Assembly: GCA_007844125.1 (NCBI GenBank)
Contig: CM017564.1
Span: forward strand, 10,222,020-10,286,019
Direction of reading: 5' to 3'
Source: Sinonovacula constricta
Taxonomy: Eukaryota; Mollusca; Bivalvia; Cardiida; Solecurtidae
DNA: 64,000 nucleotides
The notes beneath the pieces were generated by a model. The model was not told the DNA's origin. It ran no database searches and saw only the letters and a list, made by a program, of their open reading frames with translations. The position numbers and the translations under genes were made by a program. How positions within the stretch are numbered: the first letter of the stretch is position 1; every line of letters begins with the position of its first letter. Positions 41,290 to 53,478 of this stretch are shown here, piece after piece.

Positions 41290-42139
41290 AATTCATTGTT
41301 AATTGTTGGAAGAAACAAGAAATACTTATATTCACTTAGCATTGAAATAAATAAGCATCATACACAACATATTGTACACACAGACAGGGTATGCGTGTGG
41401 ACACTTGTCACCGTGTACATGAACATTTGTTACACTTTTCCTACACGCCCGACTCTATAATTATAAGCTATTATACACTGAAGTGTCCAGTGCGGTTATA
41501 TAATTGGATCAGATTCTTCAATCTTGGCAAGCGTCCAAATATATGTCCGTTTTAGACACTCCAGTGTAAAACGACCTTTCTATTCTATATCTATTTTTTG
41601 TGATATGAACTTAAAAGTATACACTTGATTATGCTTCCGTTATTACTACTAGAGATTTATAAGCAACAAAACTTTTTCAAACTTATTTGAATTTATAAAA
41701 AACAAAGATTTAATTAAAATAATTTTACAAAGACATTATTCTGACAGATGCTTGTTTTTGTTTACAATGGAACGCTGACTAAAGTTTACTTATTCGAGAC
41801 GCTTGAATCATACTCTATTATTATAAATAAGTAATGTTAAGCGTTTGCGTACAACGATTTCATCCGGATTATTATGCATTAACGGATTTTATCGTATATT
41901 GTTAGTGTCCGAGATGTTGAGATTACTGTCAAATAACGTAACATATTTGGATGACGTACTTCCAATACAGCTACGTACAGGATGATCACGTGGTACAAAT
42001 CGACTGCACTGATTAGTCAAAAGATTTGAAATATAGAATAATGAATCACATGAGTATTCAATTAAGCTTAAACGTACTGTAAATATTTTAATACAACCTT
42101 TCTTATTGCAAATATGCATCATACAAACAAGTAAGGCCA
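41290..42139. other. Stretch without recognisable gene
   Basis: AT-rich. Contains short self-complementary segments around 41445-41570 (GTGTCCAGTGCGG / GACACTCCAGTG). No frame with domain evidence. Confidence 0.45.
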
Positions 42140-42751
42140 GTATTTACCAACTATTCATTCTTAAGTACGAACTGCTTAAAGGCATCTCGAAAGGAATGTG
42201 GTATCCCACTGAGTCAGGCCCCCACATGCTATGACCAGACCTGCTAATTGCTGGTCATCACTGCAGGGAGTCTTTAGCCAACATAGTACTAAACTGTCAC
42301 AGTAATACCTCTGATGGGTTAATGTAAAACTAAATTACCTGCTAGTATGGATGTGAGACAGTAGGCTAGTTTTACACAAAGCCACAAACATTATTGTTAG
42401 TGATAATGTGGGTTGTTTACTATATGATCCCTTACAAATTCTTTATTGCATTAATTACTAGGTGTCAATTTTGTAACTGCAAGATTATGTATTTATTTCA
42501 TAGCTAAATATTTGATTTTGAAAATACATGAGAGATACAAGTTTTAGTATTCAAAATGACTCTGAAGGACATTATTCTGACAATGAATGACTTTTTAAAT
42601 TGCTTTTGTTAGAAACGTTTCGTTACATTTTGCAAATCAAAATAAAATATAACTTTAAATATATATGAGAACTAAAAGAATGAAAGAAATAACAAAATGT
42701 ATAATAAATAACAAAATCAACCAACAAAGTAAGAAAGAAAACAAATAAAGA

Positions 42752-42842
<91 letters not shown>

Positions 42843-43267
42843 GCGTAATTGGTATCTTCACAACTGTTTCCTTTACAAACTGTGAATGAATATGTTCAAC
42901 CCCCAGATATAGCATACATACAATTGGATCTTGAACAATACCTGTGTGACAGACACATCGTTACAGACTGTGGCAGCCTGGCTTATCAGAAAACAGATGC
43001 CCTCACATGCTGGGTGGGGCAATAAATGGGGGGTGGGGGGTCACTTATATAAGGCTTTTGAGATGCCTTTAAGTAATGGATTTCAATGTACAATATCCTC
43101 ATTATGTATTCAGCTATGCATCTGTATTTTTGCACGTCACTTTAACTTGGCTAGGTTGAGTTTAAACTCACATTGAAACTTTATAAATAAGCTTTTTATT
43201 TGGTAATAAAATTGTGACTTGTGCTCAAAGCCATGACTTTGGCTTAAGAATGGTTGGTGAATACGGA
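42140..43267. mobile_element. Putative 1.1-kb terminal-inverted-repeat element
   Basis: The left end GTATTTACCAACTATTCATT CTTAAG and right end CTTAAGAATGGTTGGTGAAT AC are imperfect inverted copies. Subterminal GCTTAAAGGCATCTCGAAA (42174) and TTTGAGATGCCTTTAAG (43058) also pair. No transposase frame, so non-autonomous. Confidence 0.5.
42762..42836. repeat. (AT)n microsatellite
   Basis: About 75 bp of pure AT inside the putative inverted-repeat element. Confidence 0.97.
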
Positions 43268-43711
43268 CCTAACAGAATGAGATTTCCTTTGCGGTCCCCA
43301 AAACTCGACATTTGAAGAGCCAAGAAGTTTTTTGTTGGTTCATCTCATACTCCTTTATAGAACAGCTCGCATTTATTCTCTTTTTAATTATTCCTGTTTT
43401 TTTCCGAAACAGAACACAATATGTTGACAATTTGACAATTAATGTTAGTGTTTAACCGACAACTTTCCATGAAGATTCATGTCACATTCTGCATTTACGG
43501 TTCTTGAGTTAACATTACTTTTTTCTGATTATTACACTAATAGTAATATCTTGTCCTCGTGAAAGAAATCTTATTGCACGACTGTTTTTATCATTTGTAG
43601 ACGTAAATTGATTTGGACGAGCGCCGACATCACAATCGTATGATGTCATGCCTTTGTTTACTGTGCCTTTATATTGCGCTACCTTAACAACGAGAACTGA
43701 AATATCATGTG

Positions 43712-44108
43712 CAATCGGAACTCCTCGGGTAATTCCGTCCTCGGGACACTCATTCCTCCCATGTATCTGGTGCAATGATACTTACAGAAATTACGATCGT
43801 TTTGTTCATCGGAAGTCGGAAGAATATGCCTAAAATGTAGTTCGCACAAAACATAAACAATGGCGTCGTTTTACAGCTGTGTGTGTGTTTGCTGCGCTGG
43901 GTAAATTAAACTTAAATCATTTAAATTTGGAGCAGCCACAAATTGAAATTTTAAAAGTATCGTACTATAGTGAGCTGTCATCCGAGCTGCCATCTTTGTT
44001 TTGACGTCTGTCACAAAAGATGTTCCATTAAGGAAAATGACCGAGGTGATCCGACTCCCTACATACATCCGAGAGATGATTCGTGAATTATCCGAGGTGT
44101 TCCGATTG
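43712..44108 (+). mobile_element. Mutator-like MITE (family M), complete
   Basis: The element is 397 bp, the same length as the 29.6-kb copy. CAATCGGAACTCCTCGGGTA to TATCCGAGGTGTTCCGATTG. Flanked by ATATCATGTG (43702-43711) and ATACCACGTG (44109-44118), a 10-bp duplication with two differences. An ATGGCGTCGTTTTACAGC start-like segment lies at 43860. Confidence 0.8.
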
Positions 44109-44132
44109 ATACCACGTGCTTTATCTACAATT

Positions 44133-44450
44133 AACGGTAGCACCCGGCAATTTGCCTATATCCAATACACAAAAAACCATATTATTCCTGTTCTTTGAAA
44201 TTTGTGCATGCCTACTGGATGCACTTATACTTTATCTTTAACTTACGCAGATTTATAACATAACACCGATTATAAAATAGTAAAAACATGAAATATATCG
44301 CTTTGTATGTCCGCTCTTTCCAAATCCTTAGGTAAGTATGATAGGGCTTTCGGCTAAAAAAGATATCGTCGTTTAGGCTGATTACCAGGATAATCATGTA
44401 CAATGACATCAAAAGTAAATGGTCACATGTTTTCTTTCAATCGGGACCCC
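44133..44450 (+). mobile_element. TTAA-flanked MITE (family T), truncated
   Basis: ACGGTAGCACCCGGCAATTT and GTCGTTTAGGCTGATTACCA match the left half of the family; the right terminus is missing. Confidence 0.5.
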
Positions 44451-44649
44451 TCGGCGATTTCTTCGGAAATAGACCTCGGGAATCATATGCAGAGAAAGTA
44501 GTCCGTCCCAGATTGTGACCTCGCGTGATCACTATGTTTTGTATTTGCGAATTCATTTCCCTTGAGTATTTTGGAATATGTCTCTATAAAGATTTGCTCC
44601 GAAATCGCAACTTTTTTCAAACCAGTTTTTAGATAATTCCTAGATAATA

Positions 44650-44655
44650 TTTAAT
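44650..44655 (-). promoter_or_regulatory. Possible poly(A) signal ATTAAA of the SAM-domain gene
   Basis: ATTAAA on the minus strand about 145 nt past the stop at 44801-44803. It is the common variant hexamer; no AATAAA is closer. Three tandem AGAGAAACATTTCCTCCTT-like units lie between it and the stop. Confidence 0.35.
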
Positions 44656-44800
44656 ATTTTGCAGATAATTGCTCTTGATGAGCAACATTTTCTCTTTCTT
44701 GGAAACATCTCCTCTATCCTGAAGAGAAACATTTCCTCCTTCTTAAAGAGAAACATTTCCTCCTTACGATCAGAAGGCAACAAAACAAAAGTTGTGACCA

Positions 44801-46196
44801 TTATCGGGGTATGTGTCCCTTCTTCACAAAAGCCATCAACTTAATGGCATGCAATCGCGTCATCCCAAGCTCCTGTTGTAAAACATCCGCTGTAAGATCC
44901 ATTAGGATTTCGCCACTTATTTGTTGATCCTGAAAAACTTCCACGTACTTCTCTATCTTGAGAGACTTTAGCACATTGCATATATCAGAAATTTTCAGAT
45001 GTTGCATTCTCTTGGCAACTTCTTCGACATTGATTAGCTTCTCGTTTGAAGAAGCCTCCAGCGATTCAGCAGATTCATTTTTGTTCTTGTTATCCTTATG
45101 GTTTGTGTCAGGAACTGTTGCTGTAATTTCATTATGCAGACTCGGAACATCTTTATTTGGTTTTAGTGGGTTGCTACGAATTTTACCTTCCACAACCGCT
45201 GTCTTTGTTAACAAAGGTGTAGTTGGTTTAGGTACTGAAGTCCTGCCTTCTGTCACTTCAACCTTTTCTTTTCGAGTACTCTTGTCAACTGCTTTATTTT
45301 CACCCGTTCCAATACTTGGATTTGCTTTTCCGTCCGAATTGTTATTTTCTGTCTCATTCCGGAAACGTTTTCTTGTATCTTCCGTTTTACTTTCTTTACT
45401 CTTCTCGAATTCCTTTATTTGCAATCGGATTCGACTCTCACCTGAACCAGTCAACACTTTATTTGGAACTTCGGAATGAATACGCACAGCATTGGATGTC
45501 GATTTGTCTTTCTTAGTCTCATTTACATGTCTGCTGCTTTGTTTGTCGTCGGAATCACTCTTAGTACCTGGAGTTTCTCCATTTGCTGAAGATTGTAATG
45601 ACTGATCAATGTCGCTGTCAAAGAACCCTTCTGTCGACGTAAAATCGAACAACTTCGGGGGAATTTCCGGAGTGGAATTTCTTTTTTTCTCTTGCTGTCT
45701 CCAAGAGGAGCCATCATCGTAGAGGCTACTTTCTGAAATCGGCTGAGCAGCGTCCGCTTGAGAATTCTTATCTTCCTTCTGCTGATGCTGTTGTAACGGA
45801 GACTGCTGTTTACGGTATTTTGTAAGGTCATTTTCCGAAGAGAAATATGGTTTTGTTTTCGTAGCAAGCAAGTCTTGCCGACATTGAAGACGTGGTTTTG
45901 ATAGAAGTTCTGTTCGAGGACCCAATGGCGGCTTCTTTTCTGGCAGTTCCGGCTTACTTCTAACTTCAGTTTGTTGATTTTGTAGTTGTCTGATAGCATT
46001 CGTTCGTCCAGACTCATTGCTTGTCTGCTGATATGGCTTTTGTGTTGGTTTGGTTGAATTTTCATTTGGCTGTTTCATGTCTAAATAATCTTGTTTTAGT
46101 TTTTGTTGTGTGGGTTCAAGATAATCGTCAGTGTCCGCTTCACCCTCGTCATCAGCAACGCTGGATGAGCCAGAAGAAGGACGTCTTTTTGATTCG
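44801..46196 (-). CDS. SAM-domain adaptor gene, exon 5 (tyrosine motifs, Pro motifs, SAM, stop)
   Basis: The acceptor is TTTCTTTTATAG. One base completes Gly (phase 2), then 464 codons from ESKRRPSSGS to KKGHIPR and TAA. It holds DDYLEP and QDYLDM near its start, a long polar, Lys/Glu/Ser-rich linker, and the SAM domain at the end. Confidence 0.85.
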
Positions 46197-48659
46197 CTAT
46201 AAAAGAAAATGGTTAAGAAATTAAGTTTCTCCGGTAAACAATGTCATCAATATAACAAAGTTCTAAACAAAAAGAAGTACATTGCAAAAAAAATATTCCT
46301 TGACCAAAACAATATATATTATTTCACGTCCGTATTTACTACTACTATCTGATAAAAAGCCATGTTTCTGTGAAGGTGCCTTATTGCAAACTTCGCATCT
46401 ACACAACTACCGGAAATTGAATTGTTTTGTGTACTGGGTAATAAATTTAATATTTTACTACTGATTTTGCACTTGCATATATGAATATTAAGAAATGTTT
46501 CTAGGTTTAAACCTGTTCAGAGATATGTGTACTGGGAACACTGGATGCATTTAAGATTTTCCTCACTCGCTTGTAAGTACATTATAGGGGTAAATTAACT
46601 GTGGTTTTTGACTGGTTATAATCGGAAACTTTGCAATGGTCCTGTACTTTACTTTTGTGACTTAAGATGTTTCAATAAAATGTTACTCTTTACATTAAAT
46701 TTGTACCGATTATACTGTTCTTGCAACCATTTCGCTCAATGATTGGCATTTGTTTTTTTTTCTAATTTGTTGGTAGTTATGTGTTAATTTGAGGACCCTT
46801 TCATAGCCGATAAGGTAATTTATATTTATTTTTTATGTCTGACCTCATGTTACAAAATCCAAACATTGCATCGGCTTGCGGATCGGGAGGTCGCGGGTTC
46901 AAACCCGGCCGGGTGAAACCAAAGACTTTAAAGTTGGTAGTAGTGGCTTCCCTCTTAACGCTCGGGGCTAAAGGGACAGCATTACGCCTGACTCATCGGT
47001 GTCAGTATAATGGACCGGCCGGGTTCAGTCCCTGGGCACCTCATAAGTGTCCCTGTGCTATAATGATAGAAATGTCGCTGCACAGCAGCGGCAAAAATGC
47101 CGGCAAATCCCAAATCACAAACATTGCAAGACTCGTCGTCCCTTATGGTCGCTTAGTTTTGGGATACAGGTTACACGTGCATGTAAAGAGACAAGGATAT
47201 CGATATCCCGCGCGGGATTTCACTGCCTCTGTACCAGGTTATGACAGAAACCACTCGTATCGTCTTAGCACCTCAGTCTAAAGTTATCTTTCATCTGCTA
47301 TCCCTAATATAGCAAATAAAGTAAGGGGCGACCTGACCGATCGGTTAGAAGACTATATAAGTCCAATATTGTTAGTTCTCAGTTTAGCATCCGACATCTT
47401 TGAGTAGCTTCTCCCATTTCTCGACAGACCCTACATTGGGCAGTCCGATAACTCGGTTACTTCCCTTGATTTCAAAGGGAGGCTACTCGCCGCTGAGACT
47501 CGACAAACCCTATATACCTGTAATCCATTTGAATGGTCACATCGCGACAATTACAATGAGCCTAATCCGTATAGCATTTGTTGGATAATTATCGCATATA
47601 TGTTATCACTTATGTATCGTGCACCTCCATTTAGTTCTTCCAAAGAGGAAGGGAGCCCCTGTGTCCTACTAGTTAAAGTATCTGCCTAACTCCTCGGCCC
47701 CTCAACGTGTGGATTTGATTCCTGATCGGAACAAAAACTTTCATTTTGGGAGGTCTTCCATTCGACATGCAGCGCAACTGTGGTTCTACCCAGGCATACA
47801 TCTACGGTCATTATCTCACTTATAATTAGATGGGCATTGCCAAAATTGCTATTAGTGGATACATGCGAAGTTAAAACCAAACAAAGTATACACGCAAACA
47901 AATAAACTAAAACTCACAAAAAAACCCACCTTCCCCGCACACACTAAGAAATACTGTCCAAAATACACCACACATAATGAATTAATAAATCGTTTGCCGT
48001 TTTACCCTTGGTTCTTGAACTCTTGCAAGGCGTACGGTTCTTCGTAGATCAGACTTATGACTGATTCCCGTTCTGTTGTCTCTTCTGTTGCACTCTCCAC
48101 TTCATGATCTTCACATACCAAGTTAGTTTTTCCTGCTTCTGGGCTTAAGTTATCATTTATCGAATCATCTGCATTCTGTATCGGCTTGGTGACTAAGTAG
48201 GAGTGAAATCTATTCCGCCTAGGAACTAGAACTGGGGACCCAATGACCATGTCGTCTTCGTCCTTTTTCTTTTTTTTCTTAGATTTACCCTTCTTATCTT
48301 TCTTTCCTTCTTTGCTCCCAGCACTATGTCCATCATTATCATCCCCTTTATCGGGTCCAGGATCAAATTTTGATTTAATTCGGGTGAATAATTTTTTGAA
48401 GGATATGGTGTGTTTGGGGCTTTTGATTGCTTTTGGTAGCTGAACGTTGTCATGGGCCTTTATCATTCTCCCCAGATCTTCAATGGCATCATCGTCGATC
48501 TTTTCATAGTCATGTTTTTCCTCAGACGTGTCGTCATCAGTGTCGTCATCTGAAATTAATTGTAATGATGATGGTGATGACAATAAGACGGTAAGACAGC
48601 GACGACAACGACTACTGTGATTAAAATGATGACGATGATGATGTTTGATGAAGATTATT

Positions 48660-48714
<55 letters not shown>

Positions 48715-48769
48715 CTTATTTATTTATTTATTTTTATTTATTTATTTATTTACTTATTTATTTATTTAC

Positions 48770-48800
<31 letters not shown>

Positions 48801-48805
48801 CTTAC

Positions 48806-48840
<35 letters not shown>

Positions 48841-48841
48841 C

Positions 48842-48884
<43 letters not shown>

Positions 48885-48928
48885 CTATTTATTCATTTTT
48901 TTCCTTATTTATTTATTTATTTATTTAC

Positions 48929-48963
<35 letters not shown>

Positions 48964-49046
48964 CTTATTTATTTATTTATTTATTTACTTATTCATTTAT
49001 TTACTTATTTATTTATTTATTTATTTATTTTCTTATTTATTTATTT

Positions 49047-49091
<45 letters not shown>

Positions 49092-52000
49092 TTTGGGTTT
49101 TACGGCACACTGACCGTCAGTAGGTTATACGCGCCGAATACAAAGAAGTTTAATGTGAATAGAGAATAATCAGGTAAAAAACTAAACTATGGTAGTAAAA
49201 TATAGAAAAATACAAAAATCTATCTGGTTAAAATAGTGTAAACTACAATCGAAAATAGGTGACTATATTAAACGGTTTTAATATGTATAACGGTTGGTTA
49301 ATAAACAGTATAAAATGATGATTATGAAGATGATTATCTCCATAATAATCAACATCATAATCACCATAACCATCATCATCACCATCATCATCATCAGCAG
49401 CAACACCATCAAAAGAACAGAATACGCAAATCGGTAGCACTGTAGTCATCTTCACTATTATCCGCAGCACAAGAATGTCGGCAACAGAGTACCTTTCATA
49501 AACATAAAAATAAACCGAAATCGTCATAGCTACGCGCGTCGCATATAGGCTGAAAGGCCGTCTTACTATTGAATAAACCTAAAAAAACATGACTGACTAG
49601 TGTTTTATTTTGTTTATATGCAATGTTCGTCCCTATCTGGACTCGAACCCAAAACAGAAATAAGAGTCATAGAGTCTGTCACACATTATTAGGTGCCACC
49701 ACTTTGTCTATCAGTGCTTTTTTAAAAGATTGCCTGTGTAGTGGATAATAATACAATAGTTTTCTGCTTTGTTTCAACTGTTACATTGCACCGAATACAC
49801 AGCGCTATAATCGTTTTGATTTCGTGTTGACACACCAACTATATACATCACTTACTTCCGAAATCGAAATATACATGTTTCTTCATCCGGGTGATTCCCT
49901 CTAAAGCCTATATTTAGCAGATCAAGCATTTTCTTGATATATTTGGAAGGAATGAGCATTTTATTTCGGTGTTTGTACTGTCTTACAATTACGGCACGTC
50001 GGCTCCAGGTACGGGAGGCCCCGGGTTCGATCCCGGACCGCGACATAATAAAGTTGTTAAAAATGGTAGTGGTATAGCTCCCTTGCTAACGCTTAAGCAA
50101 ATATAAGGGTAGTTCCACGACTGGTTGGCCCGGTGTCAGGATAATGTGACTGGGTGTGGTATCATGTCAGGTGTTCACTGCATGGTATACACTGTGAAGG
50201 CAGCACGATATCTGCTTCAAATGGACACTGTCTCTAGATAACCGAAATACTGTTGGTGGGACGATAAACAAACAAACGAACAAACAAACAAACAATTGCG
50301 GCAGTCTGTTAAATTGACTTTTCTCAGACTTAAGTTTGCGGGTTTTTTTCAAAGTATGCCCCAATTTCTCTCAAAAGTGGTGAGACATTGCCACATGTAT
50401 TTGATATGGGAAAAGTTTTGGATACCACCATTAACAATAAAATGATAAAAGTAAGTCAAAAGTAAGTCAATGTTATAAATTATTACCGTAAACGCTCCCT
50501 TCACCAAACTGTGGAATCGTATCCGGATCGTATACGTTCGTTTCCTCGTACAGTGTATCTGAAATGTAATAATTTATATTTACGAAAGCGCAGGATCCCA
50601 TACATCCAAGGCGCCGCAGAGAGCATGCGCTTTAAACAAGACGACGTCCAATCGTACCTACTCGGCGATCTCCGGCAAGCTTCGGATATATCACCTCGTA
50701 TGTAATTGTATGAAAACACCAGTTGGTGATTTGCCCCGGCGAATAACTTCTCATTGCATTATGTAAACAAAGATGGCTGAGTTTTCAAAGTGCATGCAGT
50801 GCGCTTTAGATATGATGGATTTTCAACACTCCTTGAAAGAAGAGCAGATTGCTTCGTTGAAGAATATTTTTAACTTAGTTAATACTGTATGTATATTACC
50901 AACAGGATTTGGTAAAAGTGAAATATACCAGTAATTACCCTACATGAACTCGAATCACGATTCGGTGATGTCTATATCCGAAGCTTGCCGGAGATCGCCG
51001 AGTAGGTACGATTGCCATTTTGGATGTAGTTCGTCAATATGGCGGCGACAGCATTATTTCCGAGGTGATTACGTAGAATCACCGAAGCGTGATCCGAGTA
51101 GACGACGTCTATACTAGGAATTAAACACTCTTTTACACTACGATTCTTTTCAATAACACTTGAGAGTAACTAAGCGTATCTATAGATTGGATTAAACTAT
51201 CTGCTACTTTGCTTTCTCTCTTCTTGTCGGCTACATCCGAAATTGCAAACTGCATTGTTAACATCGGCATACTCGGTTTCTTTTGTTAAACCAAAGTTTG
51301 CCAAACAGCTTCAAGTTAATTGCCCGCTACCTTTTTAAAATTGCAAGCTACACTTTACCTTTGCAAGCTACATTGATGAAAGTGGAAAACGCGATTCTGG
51401 AAGAACAGCTGCAATTTCCTGTTATTGCCTGCTACACTCTCATGCCCATATACATGCGTCCTATAAGAGGCACCGATCTACAGAGCGACGCTAAAAGACC
51501 AACATGAAAGAGCACGGATGTAAGACATTCAAGGCGCCGTAGAGAGCACGCACTTTAAACTAGAAGATGACTCTCCTAGGAACTAACCACTCTCTTACAC
51601 TGTTGATTAATTACATATAAACATTTGACAATAGTGAACCATGTTAGTTTTCCTTGTTCTGTGCTACATCTATATTTACAAGCTGCATTGCTGACATCGG
51701 TATACTTGGTTTCTTTTGTTATACATTATTTCGCCAAACAGCTGCGAATTCATATAAATGTCAGCTGCTTTATTTTAATTGCAAACTACACAGAGTTATT
51801 GAAAGCTATAATGTTAAAATACGGAATACTCAGTTCATTTCCCTGTAAAAGGTCTATCCGAACAGCTGCGATTATCTATTGTTGCCAGCTTCACTATTCT
51901 CCCAATAAAAATTGCATTTCATTAGAGTCACCTCTCTAGAGCGGCGCTGATAAACTAGCATACTTACATAAATGCCAGATAACTTGAAGTAGTTTATTTT

Positions 52001-53422
52001 CTTTTGAGAACATACTTAATTGAAAGCTGAGAATTTATTACTGCGAAATAAGAATATAATTTATATGACAAGATCCTTTGAGCATTGCAACATATAAAAA
52101 AAAGGCACAGGACAAAGTTTTTCACATGCAAGCCAAATGTAAAAGTAAGAACAAATCTGTGATGAGTCATTTAACAAAAAGAGCAAACCGGACAGTTAAC
52201 GTCTTTGAACAGGTGTTGTTATTCAGGAAGTATTTGATGAAATATTTGGATGACTTTAAACATGGGGATTCCTTGCATAATAAACCTGCAAACATTTCAA
52301 ACAGGAATGTTTTCCTTATTCACAACCAGTTTCTCGTTTATCTGTTGGAGGTTTGTCAGGGACAAACCCTGAATAATCACATTAACCTCTTGATGTTCAG
52401 GAAGGCGCAGATCCAGAACATTTGACTGGGGGATATGAGTCAAGATCCATTCAATTTTAATACTAGATATATATTCACAGTAAGGGACCCTTATTTCAAC
52501 CTGAGCACTCGACAGACAAAATTTACTGTACAAGCTTAGTATTTTAAGCTGTTTTCTCAACAGTCACTTTTATCTAGTTGGTGGGGGTGGTTGGATGCAT
52601 CCCCCAGCCCCCTCCCTGGACCCATCCCTGCCTTCTTGAAAAAACTTTTCATCGTGTACACCGAGCACTTATTTTGTGTACATATATATTGTGAAGGAAG
52701 CAAATAGGATGTGGATAAACCATTTTAGATAAAGTAAAAAAGCATATTTTTAGAATGTACCATGTCACAAACAAGAACCACCAACGAGTACATGTATACG
52801 TATTATGTTCATGTCGCCATAACTCTTTGTATGCATTGCTGTACCGAATCACAATTTACATACCAACAAACTAAAAGCTGAATATTTTGGCCTATATTTG
52901 CGTGTAGGCTGATTTCTATCTCGACATAAGCGTCACAGTTAGCTATTTTTAGAACAGACCATACCATTTGTTGCATATTTTAACCACAATGGTATTGATA
53001 AGCTTGTAATATATATATTTTGTTTTTCAGCAGTAAACGAAGTCGTTCAGCAATAAGCTGTTAGTAAAATTCTACGTTAGAAAAAACGGTTTGAAGGCAT
53101 TGCGGCTTTTTCTAGCTTTACGGTGGTAATTTATTGGTTTAGGGGAGGTAACTTGTGTGTGGGTTGGTTCTACCCGGCTCGACACTGACTCAGGCTACAG
53201 TTGTGTCAGGGAAGGGGTGGGGTGTACAGTCAAAGTTTAACCAATGGAAGTGCAGTAGGACTATGCGCATATAGTATTACTCTTTAAAACTGGCACAAGC
53301 ACTACGAGCTCAGGTGTCTGTCAAATGGACAGTTTTGTTTCAACAGATCAAATTTACTTTCAAAACTTAGTATTTTTTAAGCTTACATGTATGTGTTCTC
53401 ACAACTTTAATATATTTTACCT

Positions 53423-53478
<56 letters not shown>

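Noticed and set aside
43515..44198. Open frames on both strands over 43.5-44.2 kb
   Set aside because: They lie in MITE family M; the same peptides appear at every copy of the element because of its sequence, not because of a gene.
48617..49169. Tyr/Leu/Ile/Phe repeat frames
   Set aside because: A TTTA microsatellite read in several frames.
52078..52425. 115-residue plus-strand frame
   Set aside because: Its first half is dispersed repeat D and the second half shows no domain or splice evidence.
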